A stretch of 64,000 nucleotides of DNA, from contig NZ_BMVK01000001.1 of the NCBI RefSeq assembly GCF_014650675.1, forward strand, positions 1 to 64,000, written 5' to 3'. Positions 8,134-16,321 of this stretch are shown one piece after another (position 1 is the first letter of the stretch; each line of letters starts with the position of its first letter). Position numbers and translations under genes: made by a program. The notes under the pieces were generated by a model. It worked only from the letters and a program-made list of their open reading frames with translations, was not told the origin of the DNA and ran no database searches. The DNA comes from Streptomyces anulatus (lineage in GTDB: Bacteria > Actinomycetota > Actinomycetes > Streptomycetales > Streptomycetaceae).

Positions 8134-8154
8134 GCTGCGACAAGCCGTCGCAGC
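8134..8154 (-). promoter_or_regulatory. Hairpin in the chaplin 5' leader
   Basis: GCTGCGAC at 8134-8141 pairs perfectly with GTCGCAGC at 8147-8154 across a five-base loop. It is about 20 bases upstream of the chaplin start and close to its AGGAGG site. It could stabilise the mRNA or limit ribosome access. It is also usable as a protein-binding dyad. Confidence 0.5.
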
Positions 8155-8259
8155 ACGCCCTGGAGAACGCCGTGCGGCCGGGAACGATGCGCCGTACGGG
8201 TGACATACACCCGACAGTATGAATCTCGGTCCGGACGGGAACCCGCAGCAGTCGCGGCG

Positions 8260-8904
8260 TCAGCCCGCCGCTCCGTTGCGTACCGCCCACAGCGCCGCCT
8301 GGGTCCGGTCGGCCAGGTCCAGCTTCATCAGGATGTTCGACACATGCGTCTTGACCGTCTTCTCCGAGAGGACGAACGCACGGGCGATCTCGCGGTTCGA
8401 CCGCCCGTCCGCGATGAGGGCGAGGACTTCGCGTTCCCGCTCGGTGAGCGTGCTCCCCCGGCCCGTGCCGGTGCCCGCGTCGTCCTGGGCCAGCAGCGCA
8501 CCCGCGACCTCCGGCTGGAGCAGGACATGACCGGCGTGGACCGAACGGATCGCCCCGGCCAAGGCGTCCGGGTCGACGTCCTTGTAGACGTAACCGGAGG
8601 CTCCGGCGCGCAGGGCGGGGACCACCGTGCGCTGTTCGGTGAAGCTGGTGACGATGAGGACCTTGGCGGGGTTGTCCAGCTCCCGGAGGCGGCGCAGGGC
8701 CTCGATGCCGTCGGTGCCGGGCATCTTGATGTCCATCAGCACGACGTCGGGGCGGAGCTCCTCGGTCCGGGCCACGCCCTCCGCGCCGTCGGACGCCTCG
8801 CCGACGACCTCTATGTCCTCCTGGATCTCCAGGAACGTACGCAGTCCGCGGCGGACCACCTGATGGTCGTCGACCAGCAGCACCCTGATGATCTTGTCAG
8901 CCAC
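8260..8904 (-). CDS. NarL/LuxR-family response regulator
   Basis: The 214-residue protein has a receiver domain (residues 5-120) with acidic pocket D12-D13, phospho-acceptor D58 in VVLMDIKMPG and the conserved Lys in GYVYKDVD. It is followed by a LuxR-type helix-turn-helix (about 148-205) with TEREREVLALIADGRSNREIA and LSEKTVKTHVSNIL. It should dimerise on phosphorylation and bind promoter DNA. The start is GTG at 8904. The stop of the kinase gene overlaps this start by 8 bases, so the two are translationally coupled. The target genes cannot be deduced. The kinase partner is a GAF-domain sensor. Confidence 0.93.
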   Translation of the reverse strand: MADKIIRVLLVDDHQVVRRGLRTFLEIQEDIEVVGEASDGAEGVARTEELRPDVVLMDIKMPGTDGIEALRRLRELDNPAKVLIVTSFTEQRTVVPALRAGASGYVYKDVDPDALAGAIRSVHAGHVLLQPEVAGALLAQDDAGTGTGRGSTLTEREREVLALIADGRSNREIARAFVLSEKTVKTHVSNILMKLDLADRTQAALWAVRNGAAG

Positions 8905-10042
8905 CGGGGACCTCCATCTCGATCGTGGCGCCCTTGCCGGGCTCCGAGGCAACGGTGAGTCGGCCGCCGACGCTGTTCGCCCGGTGACGCATGGAGACGA
9001 GGCCGAGGTGGCGGCCCGCCCGCCGGACGGCGGTGGGATCGAAGCCGCCCCCGTTGTCGGTGACGCGCAGGACGGTGTCGGTGCCGCGCCGGGCCAGGGT
9101 GACGCTCACGCGCTCCGCGCCGGAGTGGCGCAGGGCGTTGTGGAGGGCCTCCTGCGCCACCCGGAGCAGCGCTTCCTCCTGGGCGGCCGGCAGCGCGCGC
9201 ACTCCGCAGCTCTCGAAGGCGACCTCGGCGGCGTGCGCCCGGTCCAGGACCTGGATCTGGGTGCGAAGCGTGGCGATGAGCCCGTCCTCGTCGAGGGCGG
9301 CCGGCCGCAGTTCCACGACGGCGGCCCGCAGCTCGTCCACCGCCTCGGCGGCGAGGGCGGCGACCTGCTGGAGCTCGCCCTTGGCACGGGCCGGGTCGCG
9401 GTCGACGAGGGCGGCGGCGGCCTGGGCGGTGAGGCGGAGCGAGAACAGCTTCTGGCTGACCGCGTCGTGCAGTTCGTGGGCCAGGCGGGAGCGTTCCTCG
9501 GCGATGGTCAGCTCGCGGCTGCGTTCGTAGAGCCGGGCGTTGGTCAGGGCGATCGCCGCGTGCTGGGCGAGGATCGAGAGCAGTTCCTCGTCCTCGGCGG
9601 TGAAGCCGCAGCCGCCCTCGGGCTTGGGGCACAGCTTGTTGGCGAGGAACAGCGCTCCGATGATCTCGTCGCCGTCCGTGATGGGCAGGCCGAGGAAGTC
9701 GGACATGTCGGGGTGGGCGTCGGGCCAGCCCTCGAAGCGGGGGTCCTTGCGGACGTCGGCGAGCCGTTCGGGCTTCGCCTGGTGGAGCATCGCGGCGAGG
9801 ATGCCGTGCTGGCGGGGCAGCGGGCCGATGGCCCTCCACTGTTCGTCGCTGACGCCGTCGACCACGAACTGGGCGAAGCCGCCGTGGTCGTCCGGGACGC
9901 CGAGGGCCGCGTACTGGGCGTCGAGCAGTTCACGGGCGGAGGCGACGATCGTCTTGAGGACGTCGCCCACTTCGAGGTGCCGGCTCATGGAGAGGAGCGC
10001 GGCACTCACCGCGGCGAGGCCCGACGGTGGGCGATGACTCAT
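8897..10042 (-). CDS. GAF-domain sensor histidine kinase (HisKA_3 type)
   Basis: This 381-residue cytosolic kinase has no membrane segment. A GAF domain occupies about residues 20-165 (LLDAQYAALGVPDDHGGFAQFV, FLGLPITDGDEIIGALFLANK, FTAEDEELLSILAQHAAIALTNA). The dimerisation and phosphotransfer helix follows with His192 in AHELHDAVSQKLFS, and the HATPase region includes LRVAQEALHNALRHS and VTDNGGGFDP. This layout resembles the DevS/NarX-like soluble kinases that sense redox, gas or small ligands through GAF. The ligand here is unknown. There is an ATG at 10042, and the gene is divergent from the SDR gene. Confidence 0.92.
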   Translation of the reverse strand: MSHRPPSGLAAVSAALLSMSRHLEVGDVLKTIVASARELLDAQYAALGVPDDHGGFAQFVVDGVSDEQWRAIGPLPRQHGILAAMLHQAKPERLADVRKDPRFEGWPDAHPDMSDFLGLPITDGDEIIGALFLANKLCPKPEGGCGFTAEDEELLSILAQHAAIALTNARLYERSRELTIAEERSRLAHELHDAVSQKLFSLRLTAQAAAALVDRDPARAKGELQQVAALAAEAVDELRAAVVELRPAALDEDGLIATLRTQIQVLDRAHAAEVAFESCGVRALPAAQEEALLRVAQEALHNALRHSGAERVSVTLARRGTDTVLRVTDNGGGFDPTAVRRAGRHLGLVSMRHRANSVGGRLTVASEPGKGATIEMEVPGG

Positions 10043-10285
10043 GGGATCACCGTACCGGCGGGGACCGCGCGGTCGTATCGGGCCGTGGGCGGTGGTGGGC
10101 GTGCGGGTGGCCTAGGCCCGGGCGGCGGGCCCCTCAGCCGAAGGTCGTAGGACTGCCCGGGACCTACGCCGAAGTACCGGGTACGGCTGCGGCTCCCGGG
10201 CGAGGCGCGGTGCGGCCCGGGCTTCCTACCGTGGGCTCGCCGGGGTCTCCCGGCAGAAGCCGAGGGTACGAAGGGGACGGTCACC

Positions 10286-11011
10286 ATGCCGGTCGCGATG
10301 ATCACGGGTGGTTCGAAGGGGCTGGGGCGGGCGCTGGCGGGGGCGCTGGCCGGGCAGGGGTGGGACCTGGTGCTGGACGCGCGGACCGCCGGGGTGCTGG
10401 AGGACACGGCGCGGGAGCTGCGCGGGCGGTTCGGGACGCGGGTGGTGGCGGTGCCGGGGGACGTGACGGACGCGGCGCACCGGGCGGATCTGGTGGCGGC
10501 GGCCGGGTCGCTGGGCGGTCTCGATCTGCTGGTGAGCAATGCGAGCGTGCTGGGTGCGGAACCGCTGGTCCGGCTGGACGCGCTGCCGCTGGAGGGGCTG
10601 CGGCGGGCGCTGGAGACGAACGTGGTGGCGGCGCTCGGTCTCGTACAGGAGGCGTTGCCGTCGCTGCGGGCCTCGGACGCGGGGGCGGTGGTGGTGATCA
10701 GCTCGGACGCGGCGGCGGAGCCGTACCCGACGTGGGGCGGTTACGGGGCGTCGAAGGCAGCCCTGGACCAGCTGGCGGCGGTGCTGGGCGAGGAGGAGCC
10801 GGGGCTGCGGGTGTGGGCCGTCGACCCGGGTGACATGGCGACGGACCTGTACGCGGCGGCGGTCCCGGAGGAGGCGGACGAGGTGCGGCCCACGCCGGAG
10901 AGCGTGGCGCCCGCGTTCCTGCGGCTGGTGCGGGAGCGGCCGGCCAGCGGGCGGTTCGCCGCTCCGGCCCTGCTGCAGGAGCCGACGGGGCCGGGCGGGG
11001 GCTCGCGGTGA
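10286..11011 (+). CDS. Short-chain dehydrogenase/reductase
   Basis: The 241-residue SDR shows the classical layout: cofactor loop TGGSKGLG at about residues 7-14, GDVTD near 59-63, SNAS near 84-87 in place of NNAG, and a catalytic Ser with YGASK near 152-156. It belongs to the NAD(P)H-dependent oxidoreductases. The substrate is unknown. There is an ATG with AAGGGGAC upstream. Its stop TGA overlaps the GTG start of the queA-like gene by four bases (GTGA), so the two are co-translated. The 243-base divergent intergenic region upstream holds no other gene. Confidence 0.88.
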   Translation: MPVAMITGGSKGLGRALAGALAGQGWDLVLDARTAGVLEDTARELRGRFGTRVVAVPGDVTDAAHRADLVAAAGSLGGLDLLVSNASVLGAEPLVRLDALPLEGLRRALETNVVAALGLVQEALPSLRASDAGAVVVISSDAAAEPYPTWGGYGASKAALDQLAAVLGEEEPGLRVWAVDPGDMATDLYAAAVPEEADEVRPTPESVAPAFLRLVRERPASGRFAAPALLQEPTGPGGGSR

Positions 11012-12504
11012 ACGCGCGCGGGCGGTGCGCGGACGGGGTGGGGGCGGCCGCGCCCAGGCCGGGCGGGGTGGGGACGGCTGCGCACAGCCCGGACGGGGGC
11101 CACACGGACACGTCCCGCCCGGACCGGGTCGACACGGACACGTCCCGCCCGGGCGGGGTTAACACGGCTGCGCCCGGCCCGGGCCGGGTGGACACCGACA
11201 CGTCCCGTCCGAGCGGAGTCGAGACAGCCGCGCCCGGCTCGGGCGGGGTGAACTCGGACGCGCCCGGCCGGGGCCGGGTGACCACGGACGCGCACAACCC
11301 GGACAGGGTGCCGACCGACGTGCCGGGTCCCGGCTTCGCGGGAGCCGGTGAAGTGCGGTCCGGCGGCGGCGCGCGGCTGGGTGCTGGCGGCGGTGGGCCG
11401 GAGGCCCCGGTGGCGTGGCGGGTGCCTGCCGCTCTGTCGGCCCGGGTGCCGGCCGAGCAGCGGGGTTCGGGGCGTGACGACGTACGGCTGCTCGTGTCAC
11501 GGGGGTGCGCGGTCTCGCACCATGCGTTCCGGGAGTTGCCCGGGCAGTTGCGGGCCGGGGACGTGCTGGTGGTGAACACGTCCATGACGCTGCCCGCCGC
11601 CGTGAACGGGCGGGTGGGCGGGGAGCGGGTCGTCGTGCACTTCTCGACGCGGGGTGAGGACGGGCGGTGGGCGGTGGAGCTGCGGGCTCCCGGCGGACCG
11701 GGGGTCACCGGGCCGCGCCCGGGCGGTCCCGCTGGAGCGGTGGTGCGGCTGCCGGGCGGGCGGGCCCTGGTGCTGGAGGAGCCGCTGGGGCCCTCGGCGG
11801 GGTCCCGGCTGTGGTGGGCGCGGGCGCCGGAGCCGGTGCCGGAGCTGTTGCGGCGGTACGGGCGGCCGATCCGGTACGGGTACACGGAGCGGGATCAGCC
11901 GCTGTCGGCGTATCAAACGGTGTTCGCGGCGCCCTCCCCGGACGGGAACGGTTCGGCGGAGATGCCGAGTGCCGCGCGCCCCTTCACGGCCGCGCTGGTG
12001 GCGGAGCTGGTACGCCGGGGGGTGCTGTTCGCTCCGCTGTCCCTGCATACGGGGGTGGCTTCGGCGGAGGTGCACGAGCCGCCGTACCCGGAGCGGTTCG
12101 CGGTGCCGGCGGCGACGGCGTGGCTGGTGAACGCCGTACGGGCGGCGCGAGGTGGGGACCTGGCGTCGGGCGGGCGGGTGATCGCGGTGGGGACGACGGC
12201 CGTGCGGGCGCTGGAGTCGGCGGCGGGGGACGACGGGGTGGTCCGGCCGGCCGGGGGGTGGACGGATCTGGTGGTGACGCCTCGGCGGGGCGTGCGGGTG
12301 GTGGACGGGCTGCTGACCGGGCTGCACGAGCCGCAGGCCTCGCATCTGCTGATGCTGGAGGCGGTGGCGGGGCGTGAGGCGCTGCGCCGTGGGTACGAGG
12401 CGGCGCTGCGGGAGCGGTACCTCTGGCACGAGTTCGGGGACGTCCACCTCATCCTGCCGGATGAGGAACGTAACGCTCCGAATTGCTCCAGCAACGAGTG
12501 GTGA
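11008..12504 (+). CDS. queA: QueA-family S-adenosylmethionine:tRNA ribosyltransferase-isomerase with repeat-rich N-terminal extension
   Basis: The C-terminal 370 residues match QueA, which transfers and isomerises the ribosyl moiety of SAM onto 7-deazaguanine in tRNA during queuosine synthesis. Visible blocks are LRAGDVLVVNTSMTLPAAV, GRPIRYGYT, SAYQTVFAA, RPFTAALVAELVRRGV, PLSLHTGVASAEVHEPPYPE, VIAVGTTAVRALES and GLLTGLHEPQASHLLML. Residues 9-108 are ten imperfect copies of a 10-residue unit (xxVxTxxxxP), probably disordered and not part of the fold. The GTG at 11008 overlaps the upstream stop, but a downstream GTG near 11420 could also start a normal-length enzyme. No tgt, queG or other queuosine gene is nearby. 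Confidence 0.82.
   Translation: MNARGRCADGVGAAAPRPGGVGTAAHSPDGGHTDTSRPDRVDTDTSRPGGVNTAAPGPGRVDTDTSRPSGVETAAPGSGGVNSDAPGRGRVTTDAHNPDRVPTDVPGPGFAGAGEVRSGGGARLGAGGGGPEAPVAWRVPAALSARVPAEQRGSGRDDVRLLVSRGCAVSHHAFRELPGQLRAGDVLVVNTSMTLPAAVNGRVGGERVVVHFSTRGEDGRWAVELRAPGGPGVTGPRPGGPAGAVVRLPGGRALVLEEPLGPSAGSRLWWARAPEPVPELLRRYGRPIRYGYTERDQPLSAYQTVFAAPSPDGNGSAEMPSAARPFTAALVAELVRRGVLFAPLSLHTGVASAEVHEPPYPERFAVPAATAWLVNAVRAARGGDLASGGRVIAVGTTAVRALESAAGDDGVVRPAGGWTDLVVTPRRGVRVVDGLLTGLHEPQASHLLMLEAVAGREALRRGYEAALRERYLWHEFGDVHLILPDEERNAPNCSSNEW
11032..11331 (+). repeat. Degenerate 30-bp minisatellite, ten units, inside the queA-like gene
   Basis: Ten consecutive 30-base units encode a repeating 10-residue pattern ending in Pro. 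Examples are DRVDTDTSRP, GGVNTAAPGP, GRVDTDTSRP and SGVETAAPGS. Unit length is a multiple of three throughout, so the reading frame is kept. The core ACACGTCCCG is shared by at least three units. Confidence 0.85.
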
Positions 12505-12616
12505 GACCGTTACGTCGCCGATGTGAGCCCAGGCATAGGGTCTACGTCACTTACGAACGCACCTAGTGGGTACATAAGGGCGATTTGAGCAGGCGTGAGC
12601 AGGGGTCAATTCGGAC

Positions 12617-12632
12617 GAACAGGACCCTGTTC
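12617..12632. promoter_or_regulatory. Perfect palindrome upstream of the transglycosylase gene
   Basis: GAACAGG at 12617-12623 and CCTGTTC at 12626-12632 form a 7-2-7 palindrome in the 273-base gap between the queA-like gene and the secreted transglycosylase. It has operator-like symmetry, and the two-base centre makes it unlikely as an RNA hairpin. The gap is AT-richer than its surroundings, consistent with a promoter region. Confidence 0.45.
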
Positions 12633-12705
12633 CACTACTCACCTTCGTACGTCACACCTTTGCCACACGATTTTGCTGCCGCTAAGAATTGCTCTCGTCC
12701 CCGAC

Positions 12706-12748
12706 GGAGGTACGCATCACCGCCTCCGGTCTCGTCCTCCGTGAGGAC
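12706..12748 (+). promoter_or_regulatory. Leader with two mutually exclusive pairings before the transglycosylase
   Basis: CGGAGG (12707-12712) can pair with CCTCCG (12723-12728), and GTCCTC (12734-12739) with GAGGAC (12743-12748). Alternatively ACGGAGG (12706-12712) can pair with CCTCCGT (12736-12742), which would break both hairpins. The element lies about 30-70 bases upstream of the start codon, before the GAAGAGG ribosome site. A switching leader is possible. No known riboswitch was recognised. Confidence 0.35.
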
Positions 12749-12777
12749 ACCCTGAGCATTCGAAGAGGTAGCCCTAC

Positions 12778-13575
12778 ATGTCTGCGACTCGCATACCCAG
12801 CCGTGTCCGTCGTCTGAACAAGGTCCAGAAGATCTCCGTGGCCGGTGTGTCGGCCCTTGGCGTCGCCGCCCTGACCTTCTCGCTCGTCCCGTCGAACACC
12901 GAGCCCGAGATCGCCCCGCAGGCGGCGGCAGCCGCCGCGCCGGTCGCCTTCACCAACGCCGCGGGTTCCGCCCAGGCCAAGACCGTGCAGAACAGCATGC
13001 TCGAGCAGCACTCCACCGCCGAGCAGCTGGTGAAGGCCGCCGACGCCGCCAAGGCGAAGGCCGCCGCCGAGACCAAGGCCGCCGCCGCGAAGGCGAAGGC
13101 CGCGTCCGAGGCGAAGGCCAAGGCCGCCGCGGACGCCAAGGCGAAGGCGAAGGCCGCCGCCGACGCGAAGGACAAGGCCGCCAAGGCCAAGGCGGACGCG
13201 AAGAAGCGCGGCACCGAGGCCGCGAACCGCTCCACCCCGCGCAAGCCCGTCTACGCGAACAACCTGGACGGCTGGATCCGCGAGGCCATGGCGATCATGA
13301 AGAAGGAAGGCATCCCCGGCTCCTACGAGGGGATCCACCGCAACATCATCCGCGAGTCCAGCGGTAACCGCTGGGCCATCAACAACTGGGACATCAACGC
13401 CCAGAACGGCATCCCGTCCAAGGGCCTGCTCCAGGTGATCCAGCCGACCTTCGACCGCTACCACGTGGCGGGTACCAAGAAGGACCTGTACGACCCGGTC
13501 GCCAACATCGTCGCCGCCTGCAACTACGCGGCCGACCGCTACGGCACCATGGACAACGTCGACAGCGCGTACTGA
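12778..13575 (+). CDS. Secreted lytic transglycosylase (SLT domain)
   Basis: The 265-residue protein has a long signal peptide (VQKISVAGVSALGVAALTFSLVPSN, about residues 16-40), a highly charged Ala/Lys helix from about 78 to 143 likely to form a coiled coil or wall-spanning rod, and a C-terminal SLT domain. The catalytic motif is IIRESSGNRWAINNWDINA near residues 186-204, and SKGLLQVIQPTFDRYH follows. SLT enzymes cleave the MurNAc-GlcNAc bond of peptidoglycan with anhydro-product formation. Here this is probably for growth or sporulation wall remodelling. There is an ATG at 12778 preceded by GAAGAGG. It is monocistronic and ended by a strong hairpin. Confidence 0.9.
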   Translation: MSATRIPSRVRRLNKVQKISVAGVSALGVAALTFSLVPSNTEPEIAPQAAAAAAPVAFTNAAGSAQAKTVQNSMLEQHSTAEQLVKAADAAKAKAAAETKAAAAKAKAASEAKAKAAADAKAKAKAAADAKDKAAKAKADAKKRGTEAANRSTPRKPVYANNLDGWIREAMAIMKKEGIPGSYEGIHRNIIRESSGNRWAINNWDINAQNGIPSKGLLQVIQPTFDRYHVAGTKKDLYDPVANIVAACNYAADRYGTMDNVDSAY

Positions 13576-13591
13576 GCCCAGCCGTACACAT

Positions 13592-13629
13592 GCCGGAGGC
13601 CGGCACCCCGAGGGGTGCCGGCCTCCGGC
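13592..13629. terminator. Long perfect inverted repeat, bidirectional terminator
   Basis: An 18-bp inverted repeat (13592-13609 with 13612-13629, arm beginning GCCGGAGGCCGGCACC) sits between the transglycosylase (plus) and the FHA-ABC transporter gene (minus). There is no U-run. Confidence 0.88.
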
Positions 13630-13651
13630 GTCGTTCCGTCCCGGCGGAGCG

Positions 13652-16321
13652 CTACTTGCGCATGACCTCGGGCTCGTGGCGCCGCAGCAGGCGCGCGACC
13701 GCGACGCCGCAGATCACGCCGAGCGCGAGCAGCACGGCGATGTTGATGCCCCACTGGCTCGCGGTGTGTTCCCACAGCGGGTCGAGGTCGGTGGGGTTCT
13801 TCGGGTCCCACGGCGGCATCAGGTGCGCCAGGTCCAGGGTGGTGCCGGCCGCGGCCATCGCCCAGCGGGACGGCATCAGCCAGGCGAACTGCTCCAGGCC
13901 GGGCGACCCGTACACCTGGAAGAGCACACCGGTGAAGACGACCTGGATGATCGCGAACATGACCAGCAGCGGCATGGTCTTCTCGGAGGTCTTCACCAGC
14001 GAGGAGATGACCAGGCCGAACATCATCGAGGTGAAGCCCAGCGCGATGATCGAGAGGCAGATCTCGACGGCCGGCGGCATGATCAGGCCCTCCGCGGGCA
14101 GATCGCGGGTGGCGAAGCCGATGCCGCAGATGATCACGCCCTGGAAGGCAGTGATCACGCCGAGGACGATCACCTTGGACATCAGGTACGCGGAACGGGA
14201 CAGGCCGGTGGCCCGCTCCCGTTCGTAGATGACCCGTTCCTTGATCAGCTCCCGTACGGAGTTGGCTGCGCCGGAGAAGCACATGCCGACCGCGAGGATC
14301 AGCATGATCGTTCCGGCCTTGCCGTTGAACCGGGACGGCGGGTCGGGCTCGGCGAGACCGAACTCCGCCGGGATGACCACGCTGACCACGCCCAGCACGG
14401 CGGGCAGGATCAGCATCAGGCCCATGAAGCCCTTGTCGGACGCGATGACGGAGGAGTATCTCCGGATCAGCGTCCACAGCTGCGCCATCCAGCCCTGCGG
14501 CTTCGGCGGGCGCATCTGCTGCGGGGGCGGCATGTTGACCGGCTGGGCCGCGACCGCGTCGATGTCGGCGGCGTACATCTGGTAGTGCTGCGAGCCGCGC
14601 CAGCGGCCCGCCCAGTCGTAGTCGCGGTAGTTCTCGAAGGCGGAGAAGACGTCGGCCCAGCTGGTGTAGCCGAAGAAGTTCAGCGCTTCCTCCGGCGGAC
14701 CGAAGTAGGCGACGGAACCGCCGGGGGCCATCACGAGGAGCTTGTCGCAGATCGCCAGCTCGGCGACCGAGTGCGTGACCACGAGCACCGTGCGGCCGTC
14801 GTCGGCGAGGCCGCGCAGCAGCTGCATGACGTCGCGGTCCATACCCGGGTCGAGGCCGGAGGTCGGCTCGTCCAGGAAGATCAGCGAGGGCTTGGTGAGC
14901 AGCTCCAGGGCGACCGAGACGCGCTTGCGCTGGCCGCCGGAGAGCGAGGTGATCTTCTTGTCCTTGTGGATGTCGAGCTTGAGCTCGGCGAGGACCTCGG
15001 TGATTCGGGACTGGCGCTCGGCCTCGGTGGTGTCCGCGGGGAAGCGGAGCTTGGCCGCGTACTTGAGGGCCTTGGTGACGGTCAGTTCCTTGTGCAGGAT
15101 GTCGTCCTGCGGGACCAGACCGATGCGCTGGCGCAGCTCGGCGAACTGCTTGTACAGGTTTCGGTTGTCGTAGAGGACGTCACCCTGGTTGGCGGGCCGG
15201 TATCCGGTGAGCGCCTTGAGCAGGGTGGACTTTCCGGAACCGGACGGGCCGATGACCGCGATCAGCGACTTCTCGGGGACGCCGAAGGAGACGTCCTTGA
15301 GGATCTGCTTCCCGCCGTCGACCGTCACCGTGAGGTGGCGGGCGGAGAAGGAGACCTCACCGGTGTCGACGAACTCTTCCAGCCGGTCCCCGACCAGCCG
15401 GAACGTCGAGTGGCCGACGCCGACGATGTCGTTCGCGCCGATGAGCGCGGAGCCGGACTTGTGGAGCGGCAGACCGTTGACGTACGTGCCGTTGTGCGAG
15501 CCGAGGTCGCGGATCTCGAAGCGGCCGTCGGGCGTCGCGTGGAACTCGGCGTGGTGGCGGGAGACCTGGAGGTCGGAGACGACCAGCTCGTTCTCCAGCG
15601 CACGACCGATGCGCATGACCCGGCCGAGGGCCAGCTGGTGGAACGTGGTCGGGCTGCGGTCGCCGTAGACCGGCGGCGCCCCCGCGGCACCGCCCTGTCC
15701 CGGTCCGGCCGGATGCCCGGGGCTCTGCTGGTGCGGCACCTTCTGGTGCGAAGGCTGCTGCTGCGGGACCTGCTGCTGCGGTGCCTGCGGCTGCTGCCAG
15801 GCCTGCTGCGGGGCAGCAGCCTGGTGCTGAGCAGGAGCTTGGTGCTGGGCAGGGGCCTGGTGCTGAGCAGGGGCCTGGTGCTGAGCAGGAGCTTGGTGCT
15901 GGGCAGGGGCCTGGTGCGCCGGCGCCTGCTGTCCGTGCCAGCCCGCGCCGCCGCCCTGGGGCTGCTGGTGGGGCTGCTGCACGGGCGCCGCCTGGCCGCC
16001 GGTGACACCGGCGCCCGCGGCGGCGCTGAGGCTCACCCGGGGTCCGTCGGTGGCGTTGCCCAGGTGCAGCACCGAGCCGGGGCCGATTTCCACCTGCTGG
16101 ATCCGCTGACCCTGCACATAGGTGCCGTTGGTGCTGCCGTGGTCCTCGATGAACCAACTACGGCCGCTCCAGCTGATCGTGGCATGCCGCCACGACACCC
16201 TGGCGTCGTCGATCGCCAGGTCCCCCTGCGGATCACGTCCAAGGGTGTACGACCTGGACGGATCGAGCGTCCAGGTGTTGCCATTCAATTCCAGTACGAG
16301 TTCCGGCACTCCGCGCCCCAC
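13652..16321 (-). CDS. Double-FHA ABC transporter (ATPase and permease fused)
   Basis: The 889-residue protein carries two FHA domains (about residues 20-95 and 235-310, each with GRD/GRA..N and SRHHAEF or GSTNGTYV/GSHNGTYV), an ABC ATPase and six transmembrane helices. The ATPase has Walker A GPSGSGKST at about 357-365, signature LSGGQRKR at about 459 and Walker B LIFLDEPTSGLDPG. The helices lie from about 600 to 885 in an ABCG-like half-transporter layout. The FHAs are joined by a Gln/Pro/His-rich linker with APAQHQ repeats. FHA domains bind phosphothreonine, so transport or assembly is likely gated by Ser/Thr kinases. The start is GTG at 16321. A second GTG four codons later is also possible. 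The substrate is unknown. Confidence 0.9.
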   Translation of the reverse strand: MGRGVPELVLELNGNTWTLDPSRSYTLGRDPQGDLAIDDARVSWRHATISWSGRSWFIEDHGSTNGTYVQGQRIQQVEIGPGSVLHLGNATDGPRVSLSAAAGAGVTGGQAAPVQQPHQQPQGGGAGWHGQQAPAHQAPAQHQAPAQHQAPAQHQAPAQHQAPAQHQAAAPQQAWQQPQAPQQQVPQQQPSHQKVPHQQSPGHPAGPGQGGAAGAPPVYGDRSPTTFHQLALGRVMRIGRALENELVVSDLQVSRHHAEFHATPDGRFEIRDLGSHNGTYVNGLPLHKSGSALIGANDIVGVGHSTFRLVGDRLEEFVDTGEVSFSARHLTVTVDGGKQILKDVSFGVPEKSLIAVIGPSGSGKSTLLKALTGYRPANQGDVLYDNRNLYKQFAELRQRIGLVPQDDILHKELTVTKALKYAAKLRFPADTTEAERQSRITEVLAELKLDIHKDKKITSLSGGQRKRVSVALELLTKPSLIFLDEPTSGLDPGMDRDVMQLLRGLADDGRTVLVVTHSVAELAICDKLLVMAPGGSVAYFGPPEEALNFFGYTSWADVFSAFENYRDYDWAGRWRGSQHYQMYAADIDAVAAQPVNMPPPQQMRPPKPQGWMAQLWTLIRRYSSVIASDKGFMGLMLILPAVLGVVSVVIPAEFGLAEPDPPSRFNGKAGTIMLILAVGMCFSGAANSVRELIKERVIYERERATGLSRSAYLMSKVIVLGVITAFQGVIICGIGFATRDLPAEGLIMPPAVEICLSIIALGFTSMMFGLVISSLVKTSEKTMPLLVMFAIIQVVFTGVLFQVYGSPGLEQFAWLMPSRWAMAAAGTTLDLAHLMPPWDPKNPTDLDPLWEHTASQWGINIAVLLALGVICGVAVARLLRRHEPEVMRK
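15821..15917 (-). repeat. 18-bp tandem repeat in the inter-FHA linker
   Basis: Five full units (15821-15838, 15839-15856, 15857-15874, 15875-15892, 15893-15910) and a partial sixth follow the pattern CTGGTGCTGAGCAGGRGC. Each encodes APAQHQ on the minus strand. The repeat extends a disordered linker without frameshift and is likely to vary in copy number between strains. Confidence 0.9.

Noticed and set aside
12505..12777. A c-di-AMP (ydaO) riboswitch before the wall hydrolase
   Set aside because: Such elements are known before similar genes in Streptomyces, but the conserved core pairings were not found. GGGGTCAATTC is only a faint resemblance.
12682..13464. A 260-codon open frame antisense to the transglycosylase
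   Set aside because: It is a shadow of the Ala/Lys-rich repeat in the real gene. It has no ribosome site, and codon positions are inverted.
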